Below are positions 44,076 to 53,324 of a stretch of DNA of 64,000 nt, one piece after another; positions within the stretch are counted from its first letter, which is position 1, and each line of letters starts with the position of its first letter. The notes beneath the pieces are model-generated. The model did no database searches, had not been told where the DNA came from, and saw only the letters and a list, made by a program, of their open reading frames with translations. Made by a program: the position numbers and the translations under genes. Source of the DNA: Flavisphingopyxis sp963800335 (GTDB lineage Bacteria > Pseudomonadota > Alphaproteobacteria > Sphingomonadales > Sphingomonadaceae); contig CAWDAN010000001.1 of the NCBI GenBank assembly GCA_963800335.1, positions 926,714 through 990,713 of the forward strand, in the 5' to 3' direction.

Positions 44076-44868
44076 CTAGGCGCGCGGCCAGGCCACGAGC
44101 ATCCGCGCGTCGGCCGACGGCTCGATCTGCACACTATCGGCAACATGAAAACAATCGCCACAGCCGCCACTCTCACCATCGACCGCGATTGTCCCGGTGA
44201 GCGGCACGACGAGCAGGCGACGATCGTCGGGCACGCCGGCAAGATCTGGCCCCCGACAGCACGACCGCGAAGGGCGCGGCGTCGACCAGCATCGCATCGC
44301 GCTCGAGCGGCACGTGGTTGAACTGGTCGTCGGGGAAGGGCGTTGCTTGCGACACTGCCACGCCGTCATCGAGGTGCAATTCGCGCGGTCGACCGTAGTC
44401 GTAAAGGCGATAGGTGATATCGGCGGCCTGCTGGATCTCGACCATCGTCACGCCGGGTCCGATCGCATGGATCGTGCCGGGCGGGACGTAATAGAAATCT
44501 CCGGCGGCGACGGGGCGCCAGTCGATCATGTCTTCGATCGCGCCCGACAAAGCGGCGGCGCGCAGTTCGGCGGGTGAAACCGCCGCAACCGTGCCGATGC
44601 CGATCGTCGCATCGCGATCGGCGGCGACGATGTACCAGCACTCGGTCTTGCCCGACGGCTGGCCGCGTGCGGCGGCCTGGGCATCGTCGGGATGGACCTG
44701 GATCGACAGCTTTTCGCTGGTGAAGAGATATTTCGCGAGCAGGCCGAAATCGTCGGGCGCGCCTTCGTACCAGATTTCGCCGATCCGCTGCCCATCGGGC
44801 GCGCCGAACCGGGCCGCGATATCGGTGCGACCCCAAATTTTTTCGACGAAGTGACGGCGCAGTTTCAT
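44076..44868 (-). CDS. manA: Mannose-6-phosphate isomerase, class I (frameshifted)
   Basis: A type I phosphomannose isomerase of about 263 residues after repair, a short version without the eukaryotic insert. It begins MKLRRHFVEKIWGRTDIA and shows the metal-site residues in LSIQVHPDDAQA, KTECWYIV and PPGTIHAIGPGVTMVEIQQ. The frame breaks at a run of five C (44250-44254) that should be four; the true end continues GPDLAGVPDDRRLLVVPLTG ... MLVAWPRA. It links fructose-6-phosphate to mannose-6-phosphate for GDP-mannose, whose last step is encoded by manC at 50.8-51.9 kb. Confidence 0.87.
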
Positions 44869-44883
44869 GGGCTTTGCCGAGCC

Positions 44884-46182
44884 CTACGACGGCGCGCGGC
44901 GTTCGGTCCAGTTGCTTCGCACCGGCTGGTCGGGCCACAGGCCGCGCGTGTCGTAGACGATCTTGTCGCGACGTTCGCCGAGCGGGATCGATTTGAAGAC
45001 ATCGTGATCGACCAGCAGGATGATCGCGCCGCACTGGTCGAGCGCATCGTCGAGCGCGACGAGATGCGCCTTGGTCCCCGCCAGCGGCTTGGGCAGTGCC
45101 TCGGCAAAGGGTTCGACGATGGCGATGCGATCGCCGAACTCGGCCGCGAGCGCGACCGCGACATCGAGCGCAGGGCTTTCGCGAAAGTCATCGATATTCG
45201 GTTTGAAAGCAAGGCCGAATAGCGCGACCTTCATATCGTTCGGCAAGGCCGAAATCATCGCCTTGGCGCGCGCCACGACGTGGTCTGTCTTGGCCAGGTT
45301 GACCTCGCGCGCGGTGCGGATGAGGCGGCTGTTGGCGGGGTCGCCGGCGACGATGAACCACGGATCGACCGCGATGCAATGGCCGCCGACGCCGGGACCG
45401 GGCTGGAGGATGTTGACGCGCGGATGGCGGTTGGCGAGCCTCACGACATCCCACACGTCGATGTCCATGCCGTCGGCGATGATCGACAGCTCGTTGGCGA
45501 ACGCGATGTTGACGTCGCGAAAGCTGTTCTCGACCAGCTTGACGAGTTCGGCGGCGCGCGCGGTCGTCGTGACGCATTCGCCGCGGACGAAGTTGCGATA
45601 GAATGTCATCGCGCGGCGGGCGCAGCGCGGCGTGATCCCGCCGATGCAGCGGTCGTTGGCGACCAGCTCGGCGAGAATCCGGCCCGGCAGGACGCGCTCG
45701 GGGCAATAGGCGATGAAGATGTCGGCGGCGCCGTCGCAATGGCCCGGCACCTTGAGGTCGCCGCGCGCTTCGGCGATCGCCGCGCACACTTGCTCGGTCG
45801 TGCCGACCGGCGAGGTCAATTCGAGGATGATCAGGTTGCCCGGCTCGAGGAACGGCGCGATCCGGGCGGCGGCGTCGAGGACGTAGCTGATGTCGGGATC
45901 GTTATCGGCGCCGAGCGGGGTCGGCACCGCGATGAGGAAATTGTCGGCCCGTTCGACCTCGAGCGAGGCGCGCAGCGTGCCGCGCTCGACGACGCCGCGC
46001 ACCAGCCCGTCGAGATCGACCTCCTCGAGATGGACCTGGCCCTTGTTGACCGTTTCGACGACGTGTTCGTTAACATCGACGCCAATCGTCTCGATCCCGG
46101 AACGCGCGATCAGCGCGGCGGTCGGCAGGCCGATATAGCCCAACCCCATGACGACGGTTTTCTGACCCTCAGCGATGGGCAT
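44884..46182 (-). CDS. wecC: UDP-N-acetyl-D-mannosamine dehydrogenase (WecC)
   Basis: A 432-residue NAD-dependent UDP-sugar dehydrogenase that oxidises UDP-ManNAc to UDP-ManNAcA. The Rossmann motif VMGLGYIGLPTAALIARSG is at residues 10-28, the catalytic Cys is in GPGVGGHCIAVDPWF near residue 262, and KVALFGLAFKPNIDDFRESP is the C-terminal NAD-domain start. ATG 46182 overlaps the wecB stop by 14 bases. The shorter length and HCIAVDPWF signature separate it from the Ugd at 51.9-53.2 kb. Confidence 0.92.
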   Translation of the reverse strand: MPIAEGQKTVVMGLGYIGLPTAALIARSGIETIGVDVNEHVVETVNKGQVHLEEVDLDGLVRGVVERGTLRASLEVERADNFLIAVPTPLGADNDPDISYVLDAAARIAPFLEPGNLIILELTSPVGTTEQVCAAIAEARGDLKVPGHCDGAADIFIAYCPERVLPGRILAELVANDRCIGGITPRCARRAMTFYRNFVRGECVTTTARAAELVKLVENSFRDVNIAFANELSIIADGMDIDVWDVVRLANRHPRVNILQPGPGVGGHCIAVDPWFIVAGDPANSRLIRTAREVNLAKTDHVVARAKAMISALPNDMKVALFGLAFKPNIDDFRESPALDVAVALAAEFGDRIAIVEPFAEALPKPLAGTKAHLVALDDALDQCGAIILLVDHDVFKSIPLGERRDKIVYDTRGLWPDQPVRSNWTERRAPS

Positions 46183-47296
46183 TGGCAATGATCTCCGAAA
46201 TGCGCGTGGCGGCGTGGCCGTCGCCGAACGGGTTGTGCGCGCGCGACATCGCGGCATAGGCCTCTTCGTCGTCGAGCAGGCGAAAGGTTTCGCCGACGAT
46301 GCGGGTCGCATCGGTCCCGACGAGCAAGGCGGTGCCTGCCTCGACCCCCTCGGGCCGCTCGGTCGTCTCGCGCATGACGAGCACCGGCTTGCCGAAACTC
46401 GGCGCCTCTTCCTGCACCCCGCCCGAATCGGTCAGGACAATATGCGACGCATCAAGCAACGCCACAAACCCCGGATAATCCAAAGGATCGATCAGCGCGA
46501 TGCGATCATGCCCGCCCAAGGCGCTTTCCATCGGGCCGCGCACTTGCGGATTGGGGTGGACGGGGAAGATGATCGCGACGTCTTCGCGTGCGGCGATGCG
46601 GGCGACGGCGTCGGCGATCGCCGCCATGCCGCCGCCGAAATTCTCGCGCCGGTGTGATGTGACCGCGATGATCCGCTTGCCCGCAAAGCGCTTCAGCACA
46701 GGGTCGAGCGACGCGGCCAGCGTGGGGTCATCCGCAACCTTCCCACGGGTCGCGAACAGCGCGTCGATGACGGTGTTGCCGGTGACGTGGATCGAGGAGG
46801 GGGCGACGTTTTCGGCGCGCAGGGCGTCGGCGGCGCGCTGCGTCGGTGCGAAATTGAGGTCGGCGATGCACGCGGTGACCCGGCGATTGACCTCTTCGGG
46901 CCAGGGATGGTGGATGTCGCCGCTGCGCAATCCCGCCTCGACATGCCCGACGGGGATCTTGCGGAAATAGGCGGCGAGGCTCGTCATCATCGTCGTCAGC
47001 GTGTCGCCATGGACGAGGACGCGATCGGGCTTTTCGGCGTCGAAGACGGGGCCGAGACCACTCAGGAGCCGTGATCCCAGTTCGTCGAGCGACTGGCCAT
47101 CACGCATCAGGTCGAGATCGATGTCGGGGGTGATGCCGCCGATCGCGAGCACCTGATCGAGCATGTCGCGGTGCTGTGCGGTGACGCAGACCGACACGTC
47201 GAGGTCCTCTCGCGCGCGCAAGGCGTGGACCACGGGCACCATCTTGATCGCTTCGGGGCGCGTGCCGAACACCGTCATGATCCTAGTCTTGCGCAC
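46169..47296 (-). CDS. wecB: UDP-N-acetylglucosamine 2-epimerase, non-hydrolysing (WecB)
   Basis: A 375-residue epimerase making UDP-ManNAc from UDP-GlcNAc. It opens with TVFGTRPEAIKMVPVVHAL and has FNFAPTQ-type core NFAPTQRAADALRAENV, VTSHRRENFG, and DSGGVQEEAPSFGKPVLVMRETTERPEG, the nucleotide and catalytic region. GTG 47296 gives the usual MRKxxxMTVFGTRPE start; ATG 47278 is an alternative. It forms a translationally coupled pair with wecC. Confidence 0.93.
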   Translation of the reverse strand: MRKTRIMTVFGTRPEAIKMVPVVHALRAREDLDVSVCVTAQHRDMLDQVLAIGGITPDIDLDLMRDGQSLDELGSRLLSGLGPVFDAEKPDRVLVHGDTLTTMMTSLAAYFRKIPVGHVEAGLRSGDIHHPWPEEVNRRVTACIADLNFAPTQRAADALRAENVAPSSIHVTGNTVIDALFATRGKVADDPTLAASLDPVLKRFAGKRIIAVTSHRRENFGGGMAAIADAVARIAAREDVAIIFPVHPNPQVRGPMESALGGHDRIALIDPLDYPGFVALLDASHIVLTDSGGVQEEAPSFGKPVLVMRETTERPEGVEAGTALLVGTDATRIVGETFRLLDDEEAYAAMSRAHNPFGDGHAATRISEIIANAHR

Positions 47297-47388
47297 GCAC
47301 CTGTTGCCCCCGTTGGTGATTGGCCGTGCTAGGCCTAGCGCAGCGCGGTTTCCAGCAGATTAAGGAATTGCGCAAAAGCGTCGGGAGA

Positions 47389-48132
47389 TCATTCCGGGGA
47401 GCCGTCGCGAACGATGAGCGCGAGCACCTCGCGGGCGAGCTCGGCGCGGCAGATCAGCAGCGTCGGTGTCGTCGGCTCGCGCTGGTTATAGGCGAGCGGC
47501 GCGCCGGTCAGCGTCGAGCAGTGCAACCCTGCCGCCTGCGCCACCGCGACCGGCGCGCAATTGTCCCATTCGTGCTGGCCGCCCTCGTGGAGATAGATGT
47601 CGGCATCGCCGCGGACCACCGCCATCGCCTTGGCACCCGCCGATCCCATCGCGATGATCGTTGCTCCAAGCGCGTCGGCAATCGTCGTGGCGATCGCCGG
47701 CGGGCGCGTCCGGCTGACGACGATATTGCACGATTTTTTCGGATCGGGCCGAGGGAGATCGCTGTTCGAAACGAAAATCAAGGATTCAGCGGGCAGGGCA
47801 ACGGCGCCGACCGCAGCGGCGCCGTCGATCGCGAGACCGATATGGACCGCCCAGTCGTTGCGTCCTTCGCGATATTCGCGCGTGCCGTCGAGCGGGTCGA
47901 TGATCCACAGGCGTTGGCAATCGAGCCGGGCGAGGTCGTCGCGCGATTCCTCGGACAGGATCGCGTCGTCGGGATAACGTTCGGAGATCATCGCGAGGAT
48001 CAGCGCGTTGGCCTCTGCATCGCCGCGATCGCCGAGCGCGCGGCCGGCCAGGTCGCCGCGTTCGCGGATGCGGAGCAGCAAGTCGCCCGCGGCGCGCGCG
48101 ACCGACGCCGCGAAATCGGCAAGGTCAGTCAT
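47389..48132 (-). CDS. cysQ: 3'(2'),5'-bisphosphate nucleotidase CysQ
   Basis: A 247-residue member of the inositol-monophosphatase fold. Metal-site motifs are ILSEESRDDLARLDCQRLWIIDPLDGTREY near residues 55-85 (E, D-x-D-GT) and the later GGQHEWDNCAPVAVAQAAGL (WDxxP/A). It removes PAP, the by-product of sulfotransferase and PAPS reductase reactions. ATG 48132 overlaps the end of cysNC, so the recycling enzyme is coupled to PAPS synthesis. Confidence 0.9.
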   Translation of the reverse strand: MTDLADFAASVARAAGDLLLRIRERGDLAGRALGDRGDAEANALILAMISERYPDDAILSEESRDDLARLDCQRLWIIDPLDGTREYREGRNDWAVHIGLAIDGAAAVGAVALPAESLIFVSNSDLPRPDPKKSCNIVVSRTRPPAIATTIADALGATIIAMGSAGAKAMAVVRGDADIYLHEGGQHEWDNCAPVAVAQAAGLHCSTLTGAPLAYNQREPTTPTLLICRAELAREVLALIVRDGSPE

Positions 48133-49951
48133 CGATCGTACCCAGTTCGCGCAGCAGGTAGCGCGCGATCTGCTCGGCTGCCTCGACGGCGGTCATTGCG
48201 GTCGTATCGACGCGGATTTGCGGGTCTTCAGGCGGCTCATAAGGGCTGTCGAGGCCGGTGAAGTTCTTGATCTCGCCGCGCCGCGCCTTGGCATAGAGAC
48301 CCTTCACGTCGCGATCCTCTGCGACCGCCAACGGCGTATCGATGAATATCTCGATGAAGTCGCCGTCGCCGACCATCGCGCGGACCAGCTCGCGCTCGGC
48401 CCGGAAGGGCGAGATGAAGGTGGCGAGCACGATCAGGCCGGCGTCGGTCATCAACCGGGCGACCTCGCCGACGCGGCGGATATTCTCGACCCGGTCGGCC
48501 TGGGTGAAACCGAGATCCTTGTTGAGGCCCATGCGGACATTATCGCCATCGAGCAGGAAGCTGTGCAGCCCAGCGGCATAGAGCCGCTGTTCGACGAGGT
48601 TGGCGATCGTGGTCTTGCCCGCGCCCGACAGGCCGGTGAACCACAGGATCTTGGCTCGCTGCCCCTTTTGCCGCGCATGGGCGTCGCGATCGACCGCCGC
48701 CTGTTGCCAGGCGATGTTCTGCGAGCGGCTGAGCGCATGGCGGATCATCCCCGCGGCGACGGTATCGCCCGTTTCGCGGTCGATCAGGATGAAGCCGCCC
48801 ATGATGCGATTGTCGTTATAGGGATCGCTGACGATGTCGCGGCCGGTCGTCACGATCGCGGTGCCGATGTCGTTCTTGCGCAAGGTGCGCGCGGCGAGAT
48901 GCTGGCCGGTCTCGATATCGAGCCGGTAATCGGGCTGGTGGACCGTCGCCGAAACGCTCTGCGTCGCGAGCTTGAGCGTGTAGGCCCTGCCCGCGAGCAT
49001 CGGCTTGTCGCCGAGCCAGGCGATATCGGCCTTGAACTGGTCGGCGACGATCGCCGGTTCGGATGCGGTGGTGATGACATCGCCGCGCGCGCAATCGACC
49101 TGGTGATCGAGCGTGATCGCGATCGACTGTCCGGCGACCGCGCGGTCGATCGCCGTCGTGCCGACATGGATCGCGGCGATCGTTGCATGCTGCTCGCCGG
49201 GCAGCACGACGATGACATCGCCGATCGCGACCGCGCCCGAAGCAACAGTTCCCGCGAGGCGGCGCACCGAACCATCGCCGCGCAGGACCGTCTGAATCGG
49301 CAGGCGAAAGCCGGCTGCGGCGGCCTCGGCCGGGGCAAAATCCTCGACCAGCTCAAGGACGCTCGGCCCGGTGTAGAACGGCATGCCGCGTGCCCGCGAT
49401 GCGACATTGGCACCGCTCGTCGCGACGACGGGGACGATGTTGTGGCGCGCCAGGCCGATCTCGCCCGCCAGGGCATCGATCGCCCGGCTGTGCTCGGCAA
49501 AGATCGTCGCAGGGTCGGCGACGAGGTCGATCTTGTTGAGCGCGAAAATGTAATCCTCGATCCCGAGAAGATGCGCGATGCGGCAATGGCGACGCGTTTG
49601 CGTCGTCACACCGCTCGTCGCGTCGACGAGGACGAGTGCGAGATCGGCGTTCGACGCGCCGGTGACCATGTTGCGGGTATATTGTTCGTGGCCGGGGCAG
49701 TCGATCAGCACGACGGATCGACGTGGGGTCGCGAAATAGCGGTAGGCGACGTCGATCGTGATGCCCTGTTCGCGTTCGGCGGCGAGGCCGTCGAGCAGGC
49801 TGGCGAGCGCTGCGCCGTCGCCGCCGCGCAGCGCGGCTTCGCGTTCGTCGGCGGTCAGTTTTCCGGTATCGAGCAGCAGCCGCGCGATCAGCGTCGACTT
49901 GCCGTTGTCGATGCTGCCGCACGCGACGATTTTGACGCGCGTCGCGCTCAT
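48125..49951 (-). CDS. cysNC: Bifunctional sulfate adenylyltransferase subunit 1 / adenylylsulfate kinase (CysNC)
   Basis: A 608-residue fusion. Residues 1-420 are the EF-Tu-like GTPase CysN: P-loop GSIDNGKSTLI near residue 12, DCPGHEQYTRNM near 90 and NKID near 143. Residues 430-608 are APS kinase CysC: P-loop TGLSGAGKTTIANL, LDGDNVRMGLNKDLGF, and FISPFRAERELVR. Together with CysD it makes APS and then PAPS. ATG 49951 is set by the overlap with the true cysD stop. The frame is open through cysD upstream, but only because cysD has lost its frame. Confidence 0.92.
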   Translation of the reverse strand: MSATRVKIVACGSIDNGKSTLIARLLLDTGKLTADEREAALRGGDGAALASLLDGLAAEREQGITIDVAYRYFATPRRSVVLIDCPGHEQYTRNMVTGASNADLALVLVDATSGVTTQTRRHCRIAHLLGIEDYIFALNKIDLVADPATIFAEHSRAIDALAGEIGLARHNIVPVVATSGANVASRARGMPFYTGPSVLELVEDFAPAEAAAAGFRLPIQTVLRGDGSVRRLAGTVASGAVAIGDVIVVLPGEQHATIAAIHVGTTAIDRAVAGQSIAITLDHQVDCARGDVITTASEPAIVADQFKADIAWLGDKPMLAGRAYTLKLATQSVSATVHQPDYRLDIETGQHLAARTLRKNDIGTAIVTTGRDIVSDPYNDNRIMGGFILIDRETGDTVAAGMIRHALSRSQNIAWQQAAVDRDAHARQKGQRAKILWFTGLSGAGKTTIANLVEQRLYAAGLHSFLLDGDNVRMGLNKDLGFTQADRVENIRRVGEVARLMTDAGLIVLATFISPFRAERELVRAMVGDGDFIEIFIDTPLAVAEDRDVKGLYAKARRGEIKNFTGLDSPYEPPEDPQIRVDTTAMTAVEAAEQIARYLLRELGTIDD

Positions 49952-50848
49952 CAGAAATATCCCTCGGTCTTCTTGCGCTTCGAGCGTCGAATCCTCGCGG
50001 TCGATCGTCCGTCCGGCGCGTTCGCCCGCATCGCTCTCGGCGAGTTCGGTGATGATCGCGGCGCAGTCGCGCGCGTCGCTCTCGATCGCCGCGGTCAGCG
50101 GGTAGCAGCCGAGCGAGCGGAACCGCACGACGCGCTCGACCGGCGTTTCCCCATCGAGCGGAAAGCGATCGTCGTCGACGACGAACAGGTTGCCGTCGCG
50201 GATCACCGTCGGGCGCGGCGCGGCGAAATAGAGGTCGGGCAGGGCGATGCCTTCGCGTTCGATGTATCGCCAGACGTCGATCTCGGTCCAGTCGGACAGC
50301 GGGAAGACGCGCAGGCTTTCGCCGTCCTGGACCTGGGTGTTGAACAGGTGCCACAATTCGGGGCGCTGGCGGCGAGGGTCCCAGCCATGGCGCGCACCGC
50401 GCAGCGAGAAAATACGCTCCTTGGCGCGGGTCCGCTCCTCGTCGCGCCGCGCGCCGCCGATCGCGAGATCGCACTCGAGCGCGTCGAGCGCCTGTTTGAG
50501 GCCGTCGGTCTTCCACATCGTCGTGTGCAGCGCGCCGTGATCGAACGGATTGATCCCCTCCGCGACGGCTTGCGGATTTCGGTGGACGATGAGCTCGAGC
50601 CCGTTCGCGCGCACGACCGCGTCGCGATAGCGATACATCTCGGCGAACTTCCAGGTCGTATCGACGTGGAGCAGCCGCACCGGCGGCAGCGCGGGAGCGA
50701 AAGCTTTAACAACGAGATGGAGCAGGACCGCCGAATCCTTGCCCGCCGAGAACAGCAACAGCGGGTTGCTGGCGCTCGTCAAAGCCTCGCGGACGATATG
50801 GATCGCTTCGGCTTCAAGCGTATCGAGGAGGTCTAGCGCGGTCATCAT
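49951..50848 (-). CDS. cysD: Sulfate adenylyltransferase subunit 2 CysD (frameshifted at 3' end)
   Basis: The 298-residue PP-loop subunit that adenylates sulfate with CysN. It contains the SAGKDS pyrophosphate loop near residue 31, HVDTTWKFAEMYRYRD, and IGGARRDEERTRAKERIFS. The usual C-terminus (KRKKTEGYF then TGA overlapping the cysN ATG) is present in the neighbouring frame, so one extra base lies near 49978-49995. Without the repair the frame runs on into CysN and mimics a 979-residue fusion. The start, ATG 50848, overlaps the manC stop by four bases (ATGA). Confidence 0.9.
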
Positions 50849-51885
50849 TCGGTCTTTTCGCGAGACGCTTCGGCCAGGCCCCGGACAAGCTGAGACTGGC
50901 CACGCGGGACAATCATCACCTCGTCGCCCGTCGCGACGACGATCATGTCGCTGACGCCGGCGAGGGACACGCGCAGCCCCTCGGCATGGACATAGTTGCC
51001 CGCACTGTCGACGCCAGCGAGATCGGCGATCGCATCCCAGCTGCCGACGTCGGACCAGCCGCACGACAGCGGTACGGTGACGACATTATCGGATCGCTCC
51101 ATGACGCCATAATCGATCGATTGCGCCGGGCTGGCCTCGAAGGTCGCGGCATCGGGGGTGACGATCGCGCCGGTGCGCTCTGCGCGGTCGACCGCGGAGC
51201 GCGCGCAGCGTTCGATATCGGGTTCGTGGTGCGCCAGCGCGTCGAGGTAGCGGCGCGCCGAAAACAGGAAAATTCCTGCGTTCCAGAGATAGTCGCCGCT
51301 GTCGACCATCGCCTGGGCGTGGTTCGCATCGGGCTTTTCGACGAAGCGATCGACCGCGAAGACGCCCGGGTGGTCGGCAAGCGCGTCGCCCCTGGCGATA
51401 TAGCCATAGCCGGTTTCGGCATGCGTCGGTTCGATGCCGAAGGTGACGAGCGCACCGTGCCGCGCAGCGGGTGCGGCGCTGGTGACAGCGGCAACGAAGG
51501 CGGCGGTGTCGGCAATCCTGTGATCGCTTGGCATTACGAGCAGGAGTGCGTCGTCGCCCGCTTCGAGCGCGGCCAGCGCTATCGCGGGCGCGGTGTTGCG
51601 CGGTGCAGGCTCGAGGATGATCGCGCGCGGGGCGATGGCGCACGCATCGAGTTGTTCGCCGATGATCGCGCCATGGCGCGCATTGGCGACGATGATCGGC
51701 GCGGCGAACAGGTTTGGATCGGCGCAACGCGCCAGCGTCAGCTGAAACATGCTTCGCACCGGGTCGGTCAGCGCGAGGAACTGCTTGGGCCGTTCGACGG
51801 TCGAGAGCGGCCATAGTCGCGTCCCCGACCCTCCCGAAAGGATAACCGGAACAATGCGTTCGGCGTCGTTCTTCATTTCATTCAT
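50845..51885 (-). CDS. manC: Mannose-1-phosphate guanylyltransferase (ManC)
   Basis: A 346-residue nucleotidyltransferase. The signature PVILSGGSGTRLWPLSTVERPKQF is at residues 13-36, followed by ILEPAPRNTAPAIALAAL, ETGYGYIARGDAL, FVEKPDANHA and the acidic SDVGSWDAI motif of GDP-mannose pyrophosphorylases. The C-terminal PMI domain found in type II enzymes is absent; a separate isomerase gene (manA) lies at 44.1-44.9 kb. It makes GDP-mannose for the glycan genes. ATG 51885 (MNEMKNDAER) is used; ATG 51876 also fits. Confidence 0.9.
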   Translation of the reverse strand: MNEMKNDAERIVPVILSGGSGTRLWPLSTVERPKQFLALTDPVRSMFQLTLARCADPNLFAAPIIVANARHGAIIGEQLDACAIAPRAIILEPAPRNTAPAIALAALEAGDDALLLVMPSDHRIADTAAFVAAVTSAAPAARHGALVTFGIEPTHAETGYGYIARGDALADHPGVFAVDRFVEKPDANHAQAMVDSGDYLWNAGIFLFSARRYLDALAHHEPDIERCARSAVDRAERTGAIVTPDAATFEASPAQSIDYGVMERSDNVVTVPLSCGWSDVGSWDAIADLAGVDSAGNYVHAEGLRVSLAGVSDMIVVATGDEVMIVPRGQSQLVRGLAEASREKTE

Positions 51886-51919
51886 CGACTGCCCCCGCCG
51901 TCTGGCCCTGCTGCGATTG

Positions 51920-53227
51920 TCAGGGCATTCCAATGCCGTGATAGTCAAATCCGTGCCGCTCGACGTCGGCGCGGCGATAGATATTGCGCAGGTCGACCAG
52001 CGTCCTGGTGCGCACCAGCCGCGCGATTTCGGCAAGGTCGAGCGCGCGGAAGGCGTCCCATTCGGTGACGATCGCGACTGCGTCGCTGTCCTTGACCGCG
52101 GCATAGGCGGTATCGGCCATAGTCACATCGGGCAGTAGATCGGCGGCGACCTTCATGCCTTCGGGATCGTATGCCGAGACGCTGGCGCCCGCATCGATCA
52201 GCGACTGGACGATGGCGAGGCTTGGCGCGTCGCGCATGTCGTCGGTATTGGGCTTGAAGGTCAGGCCGAGCAGCGCGACCTTCTTGCCGCGCGCATCGCC
52301 GCCGAGCGCGTTGACGATCTTGCGTCCCATCGCGCGCTTGCGATTGTCGTTCACCTGGACAACCGATTCGACGATCCGCATCGGTACGTCGTTGTCCTGC
52401 GCGGTCTTGAGCAGCGCCAGGGTGTCCTTGGGGAAGCACGAGCCACCATAGCCGGGACCGGCGTGGAGGAATTTGGCGCCGATCCGGTTGTCGAGGCCGA
52501 TGCCGCGCGAGACGTCCTGGACGTCGGCGCCGACCGCTTCGCACAGGTCGGCGATCTCGTTGATGAAGGTGATCTTGGTCGCGAGGAATGCGTTTGCGGC
52601 GTATTTGATCAGCTCGGCGGTGCGTCGGCCGGTAAACAGGATTGGGGCTTCGTTGAGGAACAGCGGGCGATAGACTTGCCGCATGACGTCGCTCGCCCAG
52701 GCGTCTTCGGACCCGATAACGATCCGGTCGGGACGTTTGAAATCGCCGATCGCCGCGCCTTCGCGCAGGAATTCCGGGTTCGATACGACCGCGACGCGGT
52801 GCGTGTCGCCGACGGCTTCGCGGACGATGCGTTCGACCTCGTCACCGGTGCCGACGGGAACGGTCGACTTGTTGACGATGACGCAATCGCCCGCAATCGC
52901 TGCGCCGACTTCCTTGGCAGCGGCGTGGACGTAACTGAGATCGGCATGGCCGTCGCCGCGTCGCGAGGGTGTGCCGACCGCGATGAACACCGCATCAGCC
53001 CCGGCGATCCCTGCCGCCACGTCGGTCGAAAACGACAGTCGACCGGCCGCGACGTTGCTCGCGACGAGCGCTTCGAGCCCGGGCTCGTAGATCGGCATGA
53101 TTCCGCCGAGCAGCGCGTCGATCTTCGCCGGGTCCTTGTCGACGCAGGTCACATCGTGGCCGAAATCGGCAAAGCAGGCGCCCGAAACGAGGCCGACATA
53201 GCCCGCACCGATCATCGTAATCTTCAT
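51920..53227 (-). CDS. ugd: UDP-glucose 6-dehydrogenase (Ugd)
   Basis: A 435-residue UDP-sugar dehydrogenase producing UDP-glucuronate. N-terminal NAD fold ITMIGAGYVGLVSGACFADFG, catalytic Cys in GPGYGGSCFPKDTLALL near residue 259, and KVALLGLTFKPNTDDMRDAP. The CFPKDT signature and length are those of UGD/GDP-mannose dehydrogenase type rather than WecC. UDP-GlcA is a common donor in sphingan-type polysaccharides. Confidence 0.92.
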   Translation of the reverse strand: MKITMIGAGYVGLVSGACFADFGHDVTCVDKDPAKIDALLGGIMPIYEPGLEALVASNVAAGRLSFSTDVAAGIAGADAVFIAVGTPSRRGDGHADLSYVHAAAKEVGAAIAGDCVIVNKSTVPVGTGDEVERIVREAVGDTHRVAVVSNPEFLREGAAIGDFKRPDRIVIGSEDAWASDVMRQVYRPLFLNEAPILFTGRRTAELIKYAANAFLATKITFINEIADLCEAVGADVQDVSRGIGLDNRIGAKFLHAGPGYGGSCFPKDTLALLKTAQDNDVPMRIVESVVQVNDNRKRAMGRKIVNALGGDARGKKVALLGLTFKPNTDDMRDAPSLAIVQSLIDAGASVSAYDPEGMKVAADLLPDVTMADTAYAAVKDSDAVAIVTEWDAFRALDLAEIARLVRTRTLVDLRNIYRRADVERHGFDYHGIGMP

Positions 53228-53324
53228 AATTGCAGTCCGTCAGTTGTTGTGTCGCGGATTGGTAGGTGGCGGGCATGTCCAATGCAAGGCGATGCGGCCT
53301 TAAATCGGGCGTTCCGCGCGCGCT

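Noticed and set aside
48008..50836. 942-codon plus-strand open frame opposite cysD and cysNC
   Set aside because: Shadow frame; no recognisable motif, and the opposite strand is a well-known operon.
48125..51064. A 979-codon open frame as a three-part CysD-CysN-CysC protein
   Set aside because: The native CysD C-terminus and stop sit in the next frame; the join is a one-base gain. The first 70 residues overlie manC and are not protein-like.
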